DNA of 64,000 nt from Lycocorax pyrrhopterus obiensis (taxonomy: Eukaryota > Chordata > Aves > Passeriformes > Paradisaeidae): assembly GCA_014706295.1 (NCBI GenBank), contig JACSVZ010000037.1, positions 310,001 to 374,000 on the forward strand. The letters are read 5' to 3'. The notes below the pieces were generated by a model. It did no database searches. It worked only from the letters and a program-made list of their open reading frames with translations, and had not been told where the DNA came from. Shown here piece by piece: positions 1-29,600 of this stretch (positions are counted from its first letter, which is position 1; every line of letters starts with the position of its first letter). Made by a program: the position numbers and the translations under genes.

Positions 1-9847
<9,847 letters not shown>

Positions 9848-11016
9848 AGTCATGCTTCCCAGGAAGGACCTTTCCCTGGCCCTGCTCACTGCTGACTTTG
9901 AGTGGAAAGAGGGAACGCTGCTGAGAGTTTCTAAGGCATTGTTCAAAGCTATTTGGATATTGATTTTTATATGATTTTTAATATGATTTTTAATGATATT
10001 CTAAGACTCCACTACTGGAAGATCTCCCTCTCTGATACTGCAGGTAATATCTAGGAATATTGCTGTAGAAGTCCAAAGGAGATTTTGTGCCTTCATTTTT
10101 GATTCTGCTCCTCATCCACTGTTTCTTGAAAGTGCCATTTACTTGAACCTTCATCACTGATTCATTTGCTTTAAAAAATGCTTTTATGGACTGGAAATCC
10201 AGCTTTTTGGAGGCAAGTTACAAGCTGGAAGCCTGTTGTCATCCACAGCATATATGGGACTGGATGTTAGACAATAATTCCTGGACATTATTCCAAATAT
10301 AAACCAATCAGGGAGCTGACTCCACGAGTCACCGCAGTTAAATGTCACATCAGATGAAACTGAATAGTAAGACCCTGAAGATCATCTGATTCCTTACCTC
10401 TTTGCTGTCCTTGCAAGCAGATCACAAAGTTCAAAGCAGCAGCAGTGACAACATAGGTGCTTCTGATTAGCTAAAGGAAGGTCTTCTGATGATGCTTTAC
10501 CTCTGGGATTAGACTGAAGAGATAAAAGACCCCCTACCTTCTGTTTCTCCAGCTAAGAGCAGCAGACATATCCACACAAATTCAGGCTATGTCAATATGT
10601 AGAGTAAATCTAAGAAAGGTAAGGCTGGGAACAACTACATCAGTCAGGAAGGCTTCACTGCAGAATTATCTCTGTTCTGTACCATGTTACAATTGTCAAA
10701 AGCTCTGATCAATCTCTGGATAACAACCCAGAGGTCCCAGTGGTCTTTGGTGGCCTCATTCCAATTGTCAGAGATTGTTTTGATAATTTTCTTTGATGGC
10801 CCGTTCACATTAGATGGAAAGAGCTGTTTTCTGGTTCTTAGAGGAAATAATTATTCAGTGTATCTATTATTTGAGATTGAAAACCAAAACACTCCATTGC
10901 AGAAACTTTTCCAGTGGGTCAAGGCTGATAGAAATGAGTGGCTGGGAAATGCTGAGAGATTGTGGTGAACTAGTAGGTGTAAAAATATGTCTAGACTAGA
11001 CCTGCAGTTAGAGAGG
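9848..11016 (+). other. PLOD1 3' UTR and spacer
   Basis: Non-coding sequence following the PLOD1 stop codon. It is A/T-rich with several short repeats of TATGATTTTTAA around 9968-9995. I see no canonical AATAAA between the stop and the LTR at 11017; an AATATA variant lies near 10294. The mRNA end therefore cannot be placed. Short open frames here (for example 10684-10968) have no family resemblance and no splice context. Confidence 0.5.
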
Positions 11017-11489
11017 TGTCAGGAAAATTAATCCACAAACAACAGAGGTTTATGTCCAAAAAGGAGACAGACGAGTCCCGTAGCTTTATTCATGAATAAA
11101 GGGAGAGACCATGGGGCATTACCCATGGGGTCTCCAAACTGTTGGAGGACACAGCCTCCTTTTTATCCTAATTTCCCTGCCACACTTCCCTTTCTCTTTC
11201 CCCATTGGCTGAGGTACTTGAGAGGTACAGACTTCCCGAATCGCCTAATACAGATCCCCTTCTAATGTGTACACCCACCCACCCCTTCTTTTTCCTTGTG
11301 TCTCTGTTCTTGTTCTCTAAATCCAGGGATTTAGCATGGCCTTGGGTGAGTAACAGTCTGTGTCAATTAGTGGAATTCCTATGGAATTTATGGTTCCTCC
11401 CATAGCTTCTTTCACTTCTCGCTATCTGGCTTTATCTACCAGCAGACGCACAGTTTGTTTGTAAAGACACCTCCTTCTCATTCCTTTCA
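11017..11489 (-). mobile_element. Solo LTR, family B, between PLOD1 and MFN2
   Basis: On the minus strand the segment starts TGAAAGG and ends CCTGACA. It is flanked by GAGG on both sides (11013-11016 and 11490-11493), a possible 4-bp target duplication. The minus strand shows a TATA-like ATAAAA (11161-11166) followed about 75 bases later by AATAAA (11085-11090) and then AAGCTACGGGACTCG, the usual order of promoter, poly(A) signal and R/U5. It is unrelated to the family A elements by eye. No gag/pol/env remnants flank it, so it is a solo LTR if real. A 4-bp duplication would suit a class I (gammaretrovirus-like) element; that is inference. Confidence 0.5.
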
Positions 11490-12089
11490 GAGGGAAGGGG
11501 CAGAAACCTTTTCTGCCTGTGCCTATGAGATACCTGCTCTGCTTATCAGACACCATTATGCCAGACTAGCATGTTTCACAAGCAGTAAATTCATATAGTG
11601 ATTGTCCTTAGGAAAAAAAAATTACCTGCCTTTTAGTTATCTGTCTCCAGCTTCTGCTGTCTGATTGTCAGGGCAGAGCCTCTTCTTCTGGGATGGGTCA
11701 CTCTAATGGGGGCAGAATAGCTTTAGACATGCAAGTTCTGGCAGGAGCTGTACACAGTTGGAATTGCCTGAGGAAGGGGACATACAGCTTTCCTCACTGC
11801 TCTCCTTGAGCTTTTTTAGGGCTATTTAGAGGCCACACACTCACCCGTGCCCAGGAGAGAAAAATCCAGGCAGGAGCAATAATTTGAGAAGTAAAACTCT
11901 GCTAAATCCTGGTACGTGAAACCCGGAACTATCTGTTACCAAACGAAGGGACTGATAAGCCAGTCGTCGAGATGTCCAAAATGTGTATTATGTATATTAT
12001 GTAAGGTTGTTTTTTTTTCCTTATTTTGTTGTGTGTTTCCTCGGGCCGGTTCGGTGGTGGGCGTTAACGAGCTGTACGGTTTGAGCGTG
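11490..12089. other. Spacer upstream of MFN2
   Basis: Ordinary A/T-leaning sequence with no supported gene. The final 100 bases become GC-rich as they enter the MFN2 promoter island. Confidence 0.6.
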
Positions 12090-12560
12090 GGGAACTAGCA
12101 TTAAAGCCTTTCCCGTGACGCGGTCCGCGGGTCCGAGCGGGGCCCCAGCCACCGACACCGCCACCGCCGCCATGAGGGCCCGGACCTACAGCTCCCAGCG
12201 TGCCCCGCGCGTGGCGCGCGGCGATGACGCACGGCACCTGGCGCCTCCCGGGCGACGACGCCCCCGGGTGACATGGCGGCCGTGCGGGAGCGGCGGTGAA
12301 GGTGAGCCCCGGGCGGGGCCGGGCCGGGCCGAGCCGAGGGGACCTGACAGCTGCTCCAGGCCGGGCCAGTCTCTCTGAGAGTCGCCTCCGGAGCAGCAGG
12401 GATAGGGACAGGGACAAGGGTAGGGACGGGTGAGTGTCGGACCCGCTGGGACAGGGTCCTGAGGGGGCGCGAGGCGGGCACGAGGAGGACGCTTCCCGCC
12501 CTTTTCGCCCGCTCCTGAGGGCTGAGGGGGAGACGGCGGCGTCCGTCCCGAGCCTCAAGC
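12090..12560 (+). promoter_or_regulatory. CpG-island promoter and probable non-coding first exon of MFN2
   Basis: A sharply GC- and CpG-rich block in an otherwise A/T-leaning region, at the expected distance upstream of the MFN2 start codon. A good splice donor (GTGAGC) begins at 12301, so a non-coding first exon ending at 12300 is likely; an ATGGCGG within it is followed by a stop a few codons later. A second donor (GTAAGT) at 12982 could end an alternative or second 5' UTR exon. The transcription start cannot be seen; no TATA box is evident. Several long GC-rich open frames cross this block on both strands and are compositional artefacts. Confidence 0.7.
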
Positions 12561-12574
12561 CAACGCATCCTCCG

Positions 12575-12775
12575 GGCACCGGTATGGCGGGTGAGCAGAG
12601 CCCGGAGCATCACTGGAACACACTGGGATGGCGAGGGAACAGAGCCTGAGGCATTCTCCTGGCACCGGGATGGCGGGGGAGCAGAGCCCGGAGCATCCCT
12701 GGAGCACACTGGGATGGCGGGGGAACAGAGCCTGGGGCATTCTCCGGGCACCGGTATGGTGGAGGAGCAGAGCCC
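12575..12775. repeat. 86-bp minisatellite beside the MFN2 promoter
   Basis: Two full 86-bp copies (12575-12660 and 12661-12746) and a third partial copy (from 12747) with only a few substitutions. Each unit is itself two diverged halves of about 43 bp sharing a GGGATGGCGGGGGA-like core followed by CAGAGCC and GCAT. GC-rich and located in the putative first intron or alternative 5' UTR of MFN2. Confidence 0.9.
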
Positions 12776-13168
12776 TTGATGGAGCTCGGTGGCCTGTGGC
12801 CCTTATCCGCGGTCACTCTGCCACAGGGGCGGAGACCGGCTGGACTCGGCGTCTCTGAAGGAGCTGCGGCACGGAGTGCGGCCGGGGCGAGGGAGAAGGC
12901 AGGGAAAACTGCTGCTGTTTGTCTTCGAGAGGGCCTCAAGCTGGCCATGCCTGACTTGTGAAAACGTAACTCATCCTGAAAGTAAGTGGAGGATGGGGAG
13001 GAGGCATCACTGCGAGTGATCACTGTTTATTCGAAGGGAGAAAGAAAGAGTTTTGGGTTTTTTTCCTGATACATGAGTTGTATAAAGTGGAGCAATTTCT
13101 TTGTGAAAGAAAGAAGATAGTTTTTAAAATGCATATTTGTCTAGTTCTTGTAAATATGCTCGGTTGGA

Positions 13169-13448
13169 TCACAAAATCACAGAATGGTTTGGGTTGGAAG
13201 GGACCTTAAAGATTATCCAGTTCCACCTCCTGCCATGGGCAGGGACACCTTCTACCAGACCGGGTGGATCAAGTCCTGTCCAGCCTGGCCTTGAACACTT
13301 CCAGGGATGGGGCAGCCACAGCTTCTCTGTGAAACCTTTGCCAGGGCCTCACTGCCCTCACAGGGAAGAATTTCTTCCCAATATCCCATCTAACCCTGCC
13401 CTCTAAGTGGAAAGCCATTCCCCCTTGTGCTGTCACTATACCCCCTTG
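13169..13448 (-). mobile_element. CR1 retroposon 3' fragment (minus orientation)
   Basis: The typical reverse complement of a CR1 3' end, beginning with AATCACAGAATGGTTTGGGT and then the TGGAAGGGACCTTAAAGAT block, followed by the conserved GGGACACCTTCTACCAGACC and CAGCCTGGCCTTGAACACTTC blocks. About 280 bp, 5'-truncated as usual. It ends about 50 bp before the acceptor of the first MFN2 coding exon. Confidence 0.93.
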
Positions 13449-13504
13449 GATAGCTGTTGGCACTTGGTGACACCGGTCTTTACTGGATTTTTCCCTGTAG
13501 CGCA

Positions 13505-21430
<7,926 letters not shown>

Positions 21431-24361
21431 TGTGGGAAGAAGAGAAAAACAACAGTTTCCCTTCAGTGCTCTCTTAATTACTGCAGAGAACATGGTGGGT
21501 GATGGAATTCCTTAAAGGGAATGAGCAAGAGCCTGTTGCTGTGTTTCCAGTTGCTGTGTGAACAGTAGGATTCTGCTTCCCTGTTCTGTGTCCCACCTCT
21601 AAACACTAGCTGTTAATAACTCTTCTTTTTCCTTGTGAGACCAGGCTACTTCAGGAGGAATGTATGCTTTATACATTTACAGGAGGCTTTTACTGCACTT
21701 CATTTTGCTTTAAACAAATTTAAAGCAATCAAGCAAATGTTTATCAGGTTAAAAGTTATTCTGACACATCTTTATGGAGTCATTTGTTTTACTTCATAAA
21801 GACAGAACTTTTGACTTCCAAGCCCCAGGTTGATTTATGTGTGACAAGCAGCTGCTTGACTAAATACAGATCCTATGCACACAGACGTGATGGTGGTTTC
21901 ACAAAGCATTTATAGCCCACACAAGCCTGTCTCCTAAGTTAATATTCCGTTGTTCTAGAACATAACAGAGAATCACAATGTCCCTTCATAGAAAGGTTTA
22001 TTGCTCTCAGTATGCTTAAACCTGTGAACAAAACCCAGTTCTCTTCCGGAGCAAGAGGGGCTAAGATTTTGCTTTGGTAAGCTTAGTGAATTTGAAGTTA
22101 GTTTCTTTCTCTTAAGAGCTGTTTAATAACACAGTCCGGCCCATTTCCTGTAATGGACAAATAGTTTGCAAAGACGGAACTAGTTCCTGTGAAGGAGATA
22201 GTGCTGATAATTTGGCAGCTTGTTGAGGAAGAAAACTAGGAAAGAGAAGCCAGTTGACACAATGTAGTGTACTGCATTATGAGCTCAGTTGATGGATGTG
22301 GGTTTTCTTTGGAAAAGCACAGCTGTGTTCCTGGAAGCAGGCCTGTGGAATTCCATTACCACTGTTTGGCCACAAGAACAGCATGTGGATTACACGCTGT
22401 AAGAGATTTTGCTTCATGTAGAGTTCCCACAGGATGTTGTGGTCTGGGCAGCAATAGGATTTCATATGTTTCTCTTCTGTTAAAAGTATCAGAACATGCT
22501 GGCAAGTACAGCTCCTCTGGGGTGGGGGCAGAGTGTTCATGCCAGGGCAAGAATGGGTTAAAGCAGCTTAGTTTTTTTGAAGACATTCTTTATTTGCAAA
22601 TACATGAAATTAATTGTTGGGCTTTGCCCTGATGCAGTTTTGAATTTGGAATATAATATTTGGGAATTGTAAGGACTTGAGTCTCTTCCTGTTGGGATTG
22701 ATAGAGAAGAAATTCTCACTGATTTTAGGAGGAGTAGGATTAAGTTCCTCTATTGCAAGCTTCTTTTCCTCTTTGTGAGTCAGTATTTTGCCTTGTGTTG
22801 GTTATAATCTTTCTGTTGCCTACAAAATGTCTGAGGAATCCAGAATCAGATCCTGTAGTTCTGAGATTAGTGACAACCTAAATCTCTTCAGCATCACACA
22901 CATAGAATATGGGCTGTCTTTGAGCAGGTCCCAGCTGAATTCAGAACCACTGAGCAGTGGGGTGCTTTCTTATTGACAAAGAGACTTTTCCCTTGAAAAT
23001 GGCTTTAGGATTTCTCATTCATGTTCAGGTGTGAATATATGTGCCTGTGACAAGTCCCATGTTTTTCATATCATGGAAGTTCCAGAAAGAAACTGCCTGA
23101 TACTTGAGGGAATAAAAATAGTGAAATGTCAGTAAGTACTTCTTAGGTAAGGCAAATCTGAGATTTGCAGAAAGACTTGTAGTATCTTGATTGTGTAGGA
23201 GCTGGCAGTGAGACTCTTACGTCTTCAGAATGCAGAAAGCAGACAAACCTTTCCCTTCCAGTAGACAGCTTTGACTCCAACTCAAACTGAAAAGCTGTTT
23301 TCATCAGAAGTTTTTTTGACCTTGATTGGGTTCCTCAGGCAGCCACCAGAATGTGAATATAGATTTGATCAAATCTGAAAATGAGCAAGAAAGAAATTCG
23401 AGTCCTTGCTTCTGGAAGTGTGTACTCTGGGCTTGTGGTGAAGTGTATTGGAGTAAGTGGAATCATCTACTCTTACTCTGCTGCAGGTCTTAGTTGAATA
23501 AATTTGAATCTTTAGTCCCTCAGGCTGTCACATACACAGTTTTAATAAGCTATGTTCTGTTCTACTGAGTTAAAATATTAAGCACATCTCTAATACACAA
23601 GGATATTGTCAATTTCAGGTCGAGGCAGAGGATGATGTACTACTGCTCAGCAGCTCATGACTACCTGAAATGCTGGCCTTGCTTTTGAAAAGGTAGTGTT
23701 AGCATCTCTTCAGTGGGCCTTTAGGGGAAATCTGATAAATGAGCTGATCTTTAAGCTAGTGTCTTATTTCTGAAGGGAAAAGAGATTGATGGGTTCTTAG
23801 AACCCGGCGTCTTGCTGCTGTGTGTGTGTCTGACGCTGCTCAGGCCCAGGTGCTGTCGGCATTCTCACTGCAGAGCTGAAACCTAACCTACAGAACGGGG
23901 GAAAGAACCACTTGAACTTTTTCAGAAGCTAAGCTGCTAACATGTGTGGGTAAGGATGTGTAACCCTTGTCCCTGGAAGCCCGAATGATCGAGAATCAAA
24001 CTTTTAACAGACAGGCTTATAAGCTGGATTCCTCCGAAACACATTATAGCTGTACTTCTTTAACTGAGAGTGGTGGAGCACTATCACAAGGAGTTTGTTC
24101 TCTTCTGATTTTCATAAAGAATGCTAAACTAATCCTTAAAACAGGTAATTCCAAAAACAGTCTTCCCCAAACTCCCATTAAAGAAGGTCAGCTAAATGCA
24201 CTTTTATCTTATTGCTGCTACTTACTTTTCCTGTTGCATTATGTTGATGGAGCTCTTCGAAATACTCTTACCAGTGAGTTTTCTCTCTGCTGTATTTAAG
24301 GTGATAAATTTGCATGAGTTAGTCCTGTAACAGTGCTGTAAACAATGGAAACAAAAATAAA
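21431..24361 (+). other. MFN2 3' UTR
   Basis: About 2.9 kb of non-coding sequence between the MFN2 stop and an AATAAA, comparable with the long 3' UTR of mammalian MFN2. The open frames inside it (for example 22267-22632 and 23967-24299) resemble no family and are taken as chance. Confidence 0.65.
24356..24361 (+). terminator. Likely MFN2 polyadenylation signal
   Basis: Canonical AATAAA in an A-rich stretch, followed by T/GT-rich sequence with repeated TGT within about 60 bases. It is the last canonical hexamer before the MIIP CpG island. Confidence 0.55.
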
Positions 24362-24779
24362 AATGAGTTGGAAAAACACTTCTCCTGATGTGTCCTGCAT
24401 GTTGTGATACAGTCTTCCAGCGTAAGTGTATCAGCTTACATCAGTATGTATAGCTTTGCTGCTTTGTGGTACTGAATTGCATGTTTGACACTAGTGACAT
24501 TTTTCTGTTGTTCTTACTTTGAAAGTTGACAAGGAGACCAATGATACTGAATTGTCTGATAGAAGGTTTTAGTTGCACTAAAATTGTCAGTATTGAATCA
24601 ATGATTTCTTGAGAGTATTTTAGGAAGTAATAGTGAGCAACTGCTGAGTTGGTGGCCTGAAACTGTGGTGGATCCGTGTCCTCAGCTGATAAATTACATC
24701 GGGCGTATTAGAAAAGGGCAGATTTCCCTGACAAGTTTTCAAAACTGCTCCCTTTGGGCTATGGGGGTGCTGGGGGTAC

Positions 24780-25420
24780 GTGGCCCTTCCGACACGGAGC
24801 GCTGGGGGCAGGGTCCTGCCAGGGCTCTGTCCCGAGTGGCTCCCCCCGCCTCCTGCAGCCCGCGGCCGGGCCGGGCCCCGCGCATGCCGGGAGCCGCGGG
24901 GCGGGCCCGCCTGCTCGAACGGCCGCGCCGGGGCCGCCCGGGGGAATCCCGGCGGCGGCTGGAGCGGGGCGGGCATCCCCCGGCTCCCGGAGCGGCGCGG
25001 GCATCCCCCGGCTCCCGGCGGAGCGCGGCGGAGCGGCGGGGGCGGTGCAGGTGGGCCGGGAAACGCGGGGCCGGCGCGGGGACTTTGAACGCCACAGCCC
25101 CGGAACCGCAGGGCCTGGCGAGACTCACGGCCTCCCCGCACTGCCAGGAAGGGGAGGGTTCACCGTTCTCTGCCGGCTGCCGGACCGGCCTCTTGGAGAG
25201 GAAGGGGGAATTTTACAATGCTCGGGCTCTCTCCCCTCCCTCGCGGCCATGGGAGGGCCGAACCAGCGCGTCTGTGCAGAAGCAGCGCGAAGTGTTGAAC
25301 AACTTCCTCCCAGGGAGGAGAGTTCTCAGCTCCCGAGACAGCCGTTGTTTATCTCTAACTGCGGGAGGCGAAGCTCCTTCTCACAAAGGTTTCGAATTAG
25401 AGCAGTTTCGTAAACCGGAG
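24780..25420 (+). promoter_or_regulatory. CpG-island promoter of MIIP
   Basis: A very GC/CpG-rich block directly between the MFN2 3' end and the MIIP coding exons, densest at 24830-25100. MIIP lies downstream on the same strand, so this should hold its start and 5' UTR. The first exon boundary cannot be fixed. Long overlapping frames on both strands here (up to 261 codons at 24665-25450) come from base composition. Confidence 0.65.
24969..25018. repeat. Short tandem duplication in the MIIP CpG island
   Basis: A 22-bp sequence with core GGGCATCCCCCGGCTCCCGG is repeated exactly with a 28-bp period (24969-24990 and 24997-25018). GC-rich and Sp1-like. Confidence 0.8.
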
Positions 25421-26680
25421 CCCCCGGAGCTGAGCATGAAGGACTTGTAGATTATGCCAAGAATGGACCTCATCTGGTAAAACCCTTCCAGAAAGTCCCT
25501 TGACGGGTGTTATTTTCAGAGTATTTGCTTTCTGATAAGCAAGGATGAGAGGATGCTCTATTAGCTTTGTCCTGTGAAGGCTGTGAGAACTACTGTTTTT
25601 TTTTCTGATTATCTCAAATTTAGTGCCTCAAGACTGATATTTCTATTTTATGTTCTGTAGTGCACCTCTCCCTTATTTTTTGTAACAAAGAGATATGTTG
25701 TAGTTTGTTGATTGTTAGCGCTGCTCTCGATTCCTCCCACTGCTGTTGTACCACATGTGCATTTGATTCCTCATGTCCAGTTGCCAAGGTAGCAGACACA
25801 AGATTTTGGGAATCCTTTGGAACAAAAGGTCCCAGAGAAACACATAGTTTTCTTGAGAACATAATTTATCAGTCTAGTCAAAAGCAATGTGGGAGTTTGG
25901 GTTTAGGGTTTGTTGCTGTCTTTATTAAAAATCCACTTTCTGCAGATTTAGAGGAGCTTGTGATGTTGTAAAGATCTTGAACAGTGAGACAGCCTTTCAG
26001 TCAAATTACGCTTCATTCATTTTCTGTTTATTAACTCCTTTTCACCCCCCTTTTCTAATAAAAGGGCATCCCTTTGTGGAATTTAATTTAATTAATTTGT
26101 GGGATTGAGATTGCCTGAACTGTAGTCCTGAGTCATAGTTGAGCCTTTTGGAGCCTCCTGGGGAACATGGAGGACAGTTTTGACTAAGTATTTCTTCTGG
26201 ATGTAGGTGATACATTCATATTAATTAGTCATATTTTGAACTTATGAGCATCCTGTTGTTATCACAATATAAATTTCAATGCTTCAAAAGAACATTACAG
26301 CAGAATTGCATAAGTATGTCCTAAATAACAGCTTCTGAACCAAGTGTCTTTTATTTAGCTTCCTGATGTGAATTTTTTGTGTTTACTGTTTCCTCTGTCA
26401 GTGTTTCTTGTCTCTGTTAAATCAGCTCCCAGTTTCTGAGTGCAAAATATTTGACAGTATATCCAAGGGGAGAGAAGCATCTAGTGGTGCTGGTTCTGAG
26501 CATAAGGAGTTTTGAGACTGGCTGATTTCTCAGGAGCAAGAATCAACATTTCAACAGCTGTAAGTAATTTTTAGGAAAAGTCCCCTGAAAGTGGTTTCAC
26601 CTGTGTCTGCTTCTTCACTTAATGTAGTGAATTTATGTAGTTCACTCTTCCTCTGGTTTTACATTAAAATGTTTTTGTAG
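25421..26680 (+). other. Presumed MIIP 5' intron
   Basis: A/T-rich sequence between the CpG island and the first coding exon. A donor-like GTAAGT lies near 26560, which could end a small 5' UTR exon. Nothing else is recognised. Confidence 0.4.
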
Positions 26681-26681
26681 G

Positions 26682-29600
26682 ATGGACTTAGAGCTCCTGA
26701 AGAGGCTGCGCCAGGCCAACCAGGACCTTCTACAAAGGCTGAGAATGAAGCAGGAGGAGATCAGAAAAGGACTTCCCAGCAAGCAACTCCTTCCAGCATC
26801 TCTTCATAGCAGCACAGCTGCTGACAGATGTGTCCCCTCACCCCGGAGAGGGGTATGTGTGGTGTCTGTGCTAGAAATTCAGGGAAGCTAATGGGCCTCG
26901 TATGACAGATAGCAGCTCTGCCTATGGTGTGGTGTGGTCAAGGAGACATATGGACGTGAAAGAGCTCTTAGAAAGTGGAATGGGGAATATGGAGTCTGTT
27001 AGAAAAGTAGCTGCCCTTTGGTTATTGTTTATCCTATGGTCTCAGTCTGTTCTGGCAAAGGGTTTGGAGATCAGTTCCTGCCTAAGAAAGGCAAATTTCT
27101 TCGTCTAAGATAGGAATGAACATTGTGGAACAAAATCCTTTTTTTTCTTCTAAGCACAAGGGCTGAAAGTTCAGTGGTTCCTCAAACTGGGAAGAGCTGC
27201 ATTTAGCTGGAAGTGGATCTCTTTCTTACCCTCTCCGAAACATAAGGATTTTTCTTTTTCCTCTGCAGGAATTTAAAGGAGTGAACAGACTAGAATGAGA
27301 GGTTGATTTAGTGAGTGAAATGTTCTTATGAAAGGTATTTGTAGCCTGACTGATGCTATGTATTAAGAGAATCTCTGTCCTTACAGAAGGAGAATCAGGT
27401 CAATGCAGTGAAGTCTACAGCTGACCCTGGAATAATGGTGTCTATGGAACCCAGAGCTGGCCCAGCCCTCAGTTCATCTCTTAAACACAGCAGCAGTGAC
27501 AGAAGGGTACAGCAACAACAAGCGAAGATGCAGGAAGGAGCAGGTTTCAATTCCAGATTTCCTGGGAAAGAGAAGAATGTTACGCCAGTGTCTGCAATCA
27601 TTATATGTGACAGAGAAATCTCCAGAGTGGATGGGGATGGCCATGCTCAAGGAAGTCCAGAGAAAGAATCCTTCTCCCTGGGATGTGGAGAGAACAGAAA
27701 ACAGTCCGCTCTGATGCATGGTTTCCATGAGAAAAGTCATCCAGAGCCATCACTGAGCAGAGTGCAAAATAAAGAGACCAGTGAGCAGCATGTGGTCATC
27801 AGAGAGCCCCATATCCCTAAATCAGTCTTGCTGACATCTCGGTCCAAGGAGTTGAAGGTAAATGTTAAACAAATGCTTTTCTTGTTTTCCTAAGTCAACA
27901 GAATGATGGGGAGAAAGGGCCAGGAGAATGTTACCTGCCCTGTTCCCACTGTGTAAATTGGAAGTTGGGGTCAGAACTGTTCTCAGCTATAACAGCCAGG
28001 GGCTGTTGGCAGTTTGTTCAGGCCCTGCTTTCCTTAGCCAGTGAACTGAAAGACCGGAAATCCGTAACACTTCACTGGGAGGTTCCCTGTCTCTTGCATG
28101 TGTCATCCACGTGCTGAGGGAGAACAGGCAGGTGCAGTGCTGCTGTTGCACAGTTTGTCTCCATAGGCGGAAGGGCAGGCCCTGGCTGTGATCATCCTCC
28201 AAGGCAGCACAGGTTGCCTGGTCTTTGGGGATGTGCGACGCAGCTCAGCATTTTGTTTAAAGCTCTGAAAAATCCTGCCTTACGTGGGCAAGTCCCCTGC
28301 CTCCTCTTTCTGTTTTATTTATTAAGAAGATAAAAGGCTGATGAGCAAATTACTGGTAGAGGCATAGACAGAATCCAGTCTCAAACTAAGCCACAGCTGT
28401 CCCATCTGAACAGCTGCCAGTTGTCTCCTCAGCTGTACCTTTGAATGTCCTGCCAGATGATTAGGAAGTCTTTATTAATTGTTTTCTTCCAGAAGGAAGC
28501 TCGTCATGTGACTTTTCAGCCTGACCCTGAAGAAGATGCCATACCTGTGAGCAGCTGGTCTGCCCGTCCTTTCCTGGGCTATGACTGGATTGCAGGTGAA
28601 TCCTAACTCTGAAGCAAAGCTCTCAGTATGATGTGGTGATATTAAGAGTTAAAACACAGTTTATGATCCTCTTGAGGTGTGATGGAACTGCTGTCCTAGG
28701 ACCAATGGAGCAGGTCCCAGCAAAGGGCCTGCAGCTTTGTCAGAGGCCCCTCTCCAGACCAGAGGTGACCTGTGCTTGCCTGCAGTTGTGAAGTAGCAGT
28801 GGTATGGGAATCCAGGCAGCAAAAGGCAAAGCCAAGTGGGGATACCAAATACATGGAATGAATGAATGCAATAAGGGACCCAAACCACAGTAAATCTCTG
28901 GCTTGACATGATGTTCTGCCCTTCTCATTATCGTTATTTTGTTTTGACTGTTTCTTGTGAGGCTTGCTTTGGTACTTTCCCAAATGTTGTAAATCATTGA
29001 ACTTTTTCCTTGGTGTTGGCAGGGCTCCTTGATACAAAGTCTTCGGTAACAGAAAAATCTGAGCAATACTTTGCTGAGCTGCAGGAGTTCCGACAGGCCA
29101 ACAGAGAAACCTGTATTCATCAGCAGCACCTGGAGTAAGTGGGAATGGGGAAGGGCTGAAGCAGCAATGTTCAATCCCTTAGTAATCCCTGCAGTAATGA
29201 GAACCATAGTCTGATTGGAGCAGGACGTTGCAGATATAGCTTTGAGGGCCTTTATTTACCTCCCAGTCACGTGTGCTTGGAAAAGGCAGTGCTGTTCAGC
29301 GGGCCAGCCCTGTTGGGGTGCACTATGTGCTGGAAGGGAGACAGGCCCTGAGGGCCAGAGAGAGCCTCTTTCTTGGACCCAGAGGTGACCCTGGGAGTGC
29401 ATCCAGGTCACCGGGGATGGGCTGAGAGAGGATTGTGGGGTTCTGGACAGTGTTGGACCTGTGGGAAGTGATAATTGTAGTTTGTGACCTTATAGGGTAT
29501 TGTTTACCTGTTACCATAATAGGCAATGTCTGTGCACTACCCCAGGTGATTGGGGGACACTGAGGTGAACATCTTTCCTGTTTATATGATGTTATATCCT

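Noticed and set aside
12064..13023. Long overlapping open frames on both strands (up to 216 codons) around the MFN2 promoter
   Set aside because: They follow GC-rich, stop-poor composition and the 86-bp repeat, overlap each other in several frames, and match no family or splice structure.
24620..25450. 261- and 219-codon open frames and antisense frames over the MIIP island
   Set aside because: CpG-island artefacts: Gly/Ala/Pro/Arg-rich in every frame, no start context or conserved motif.
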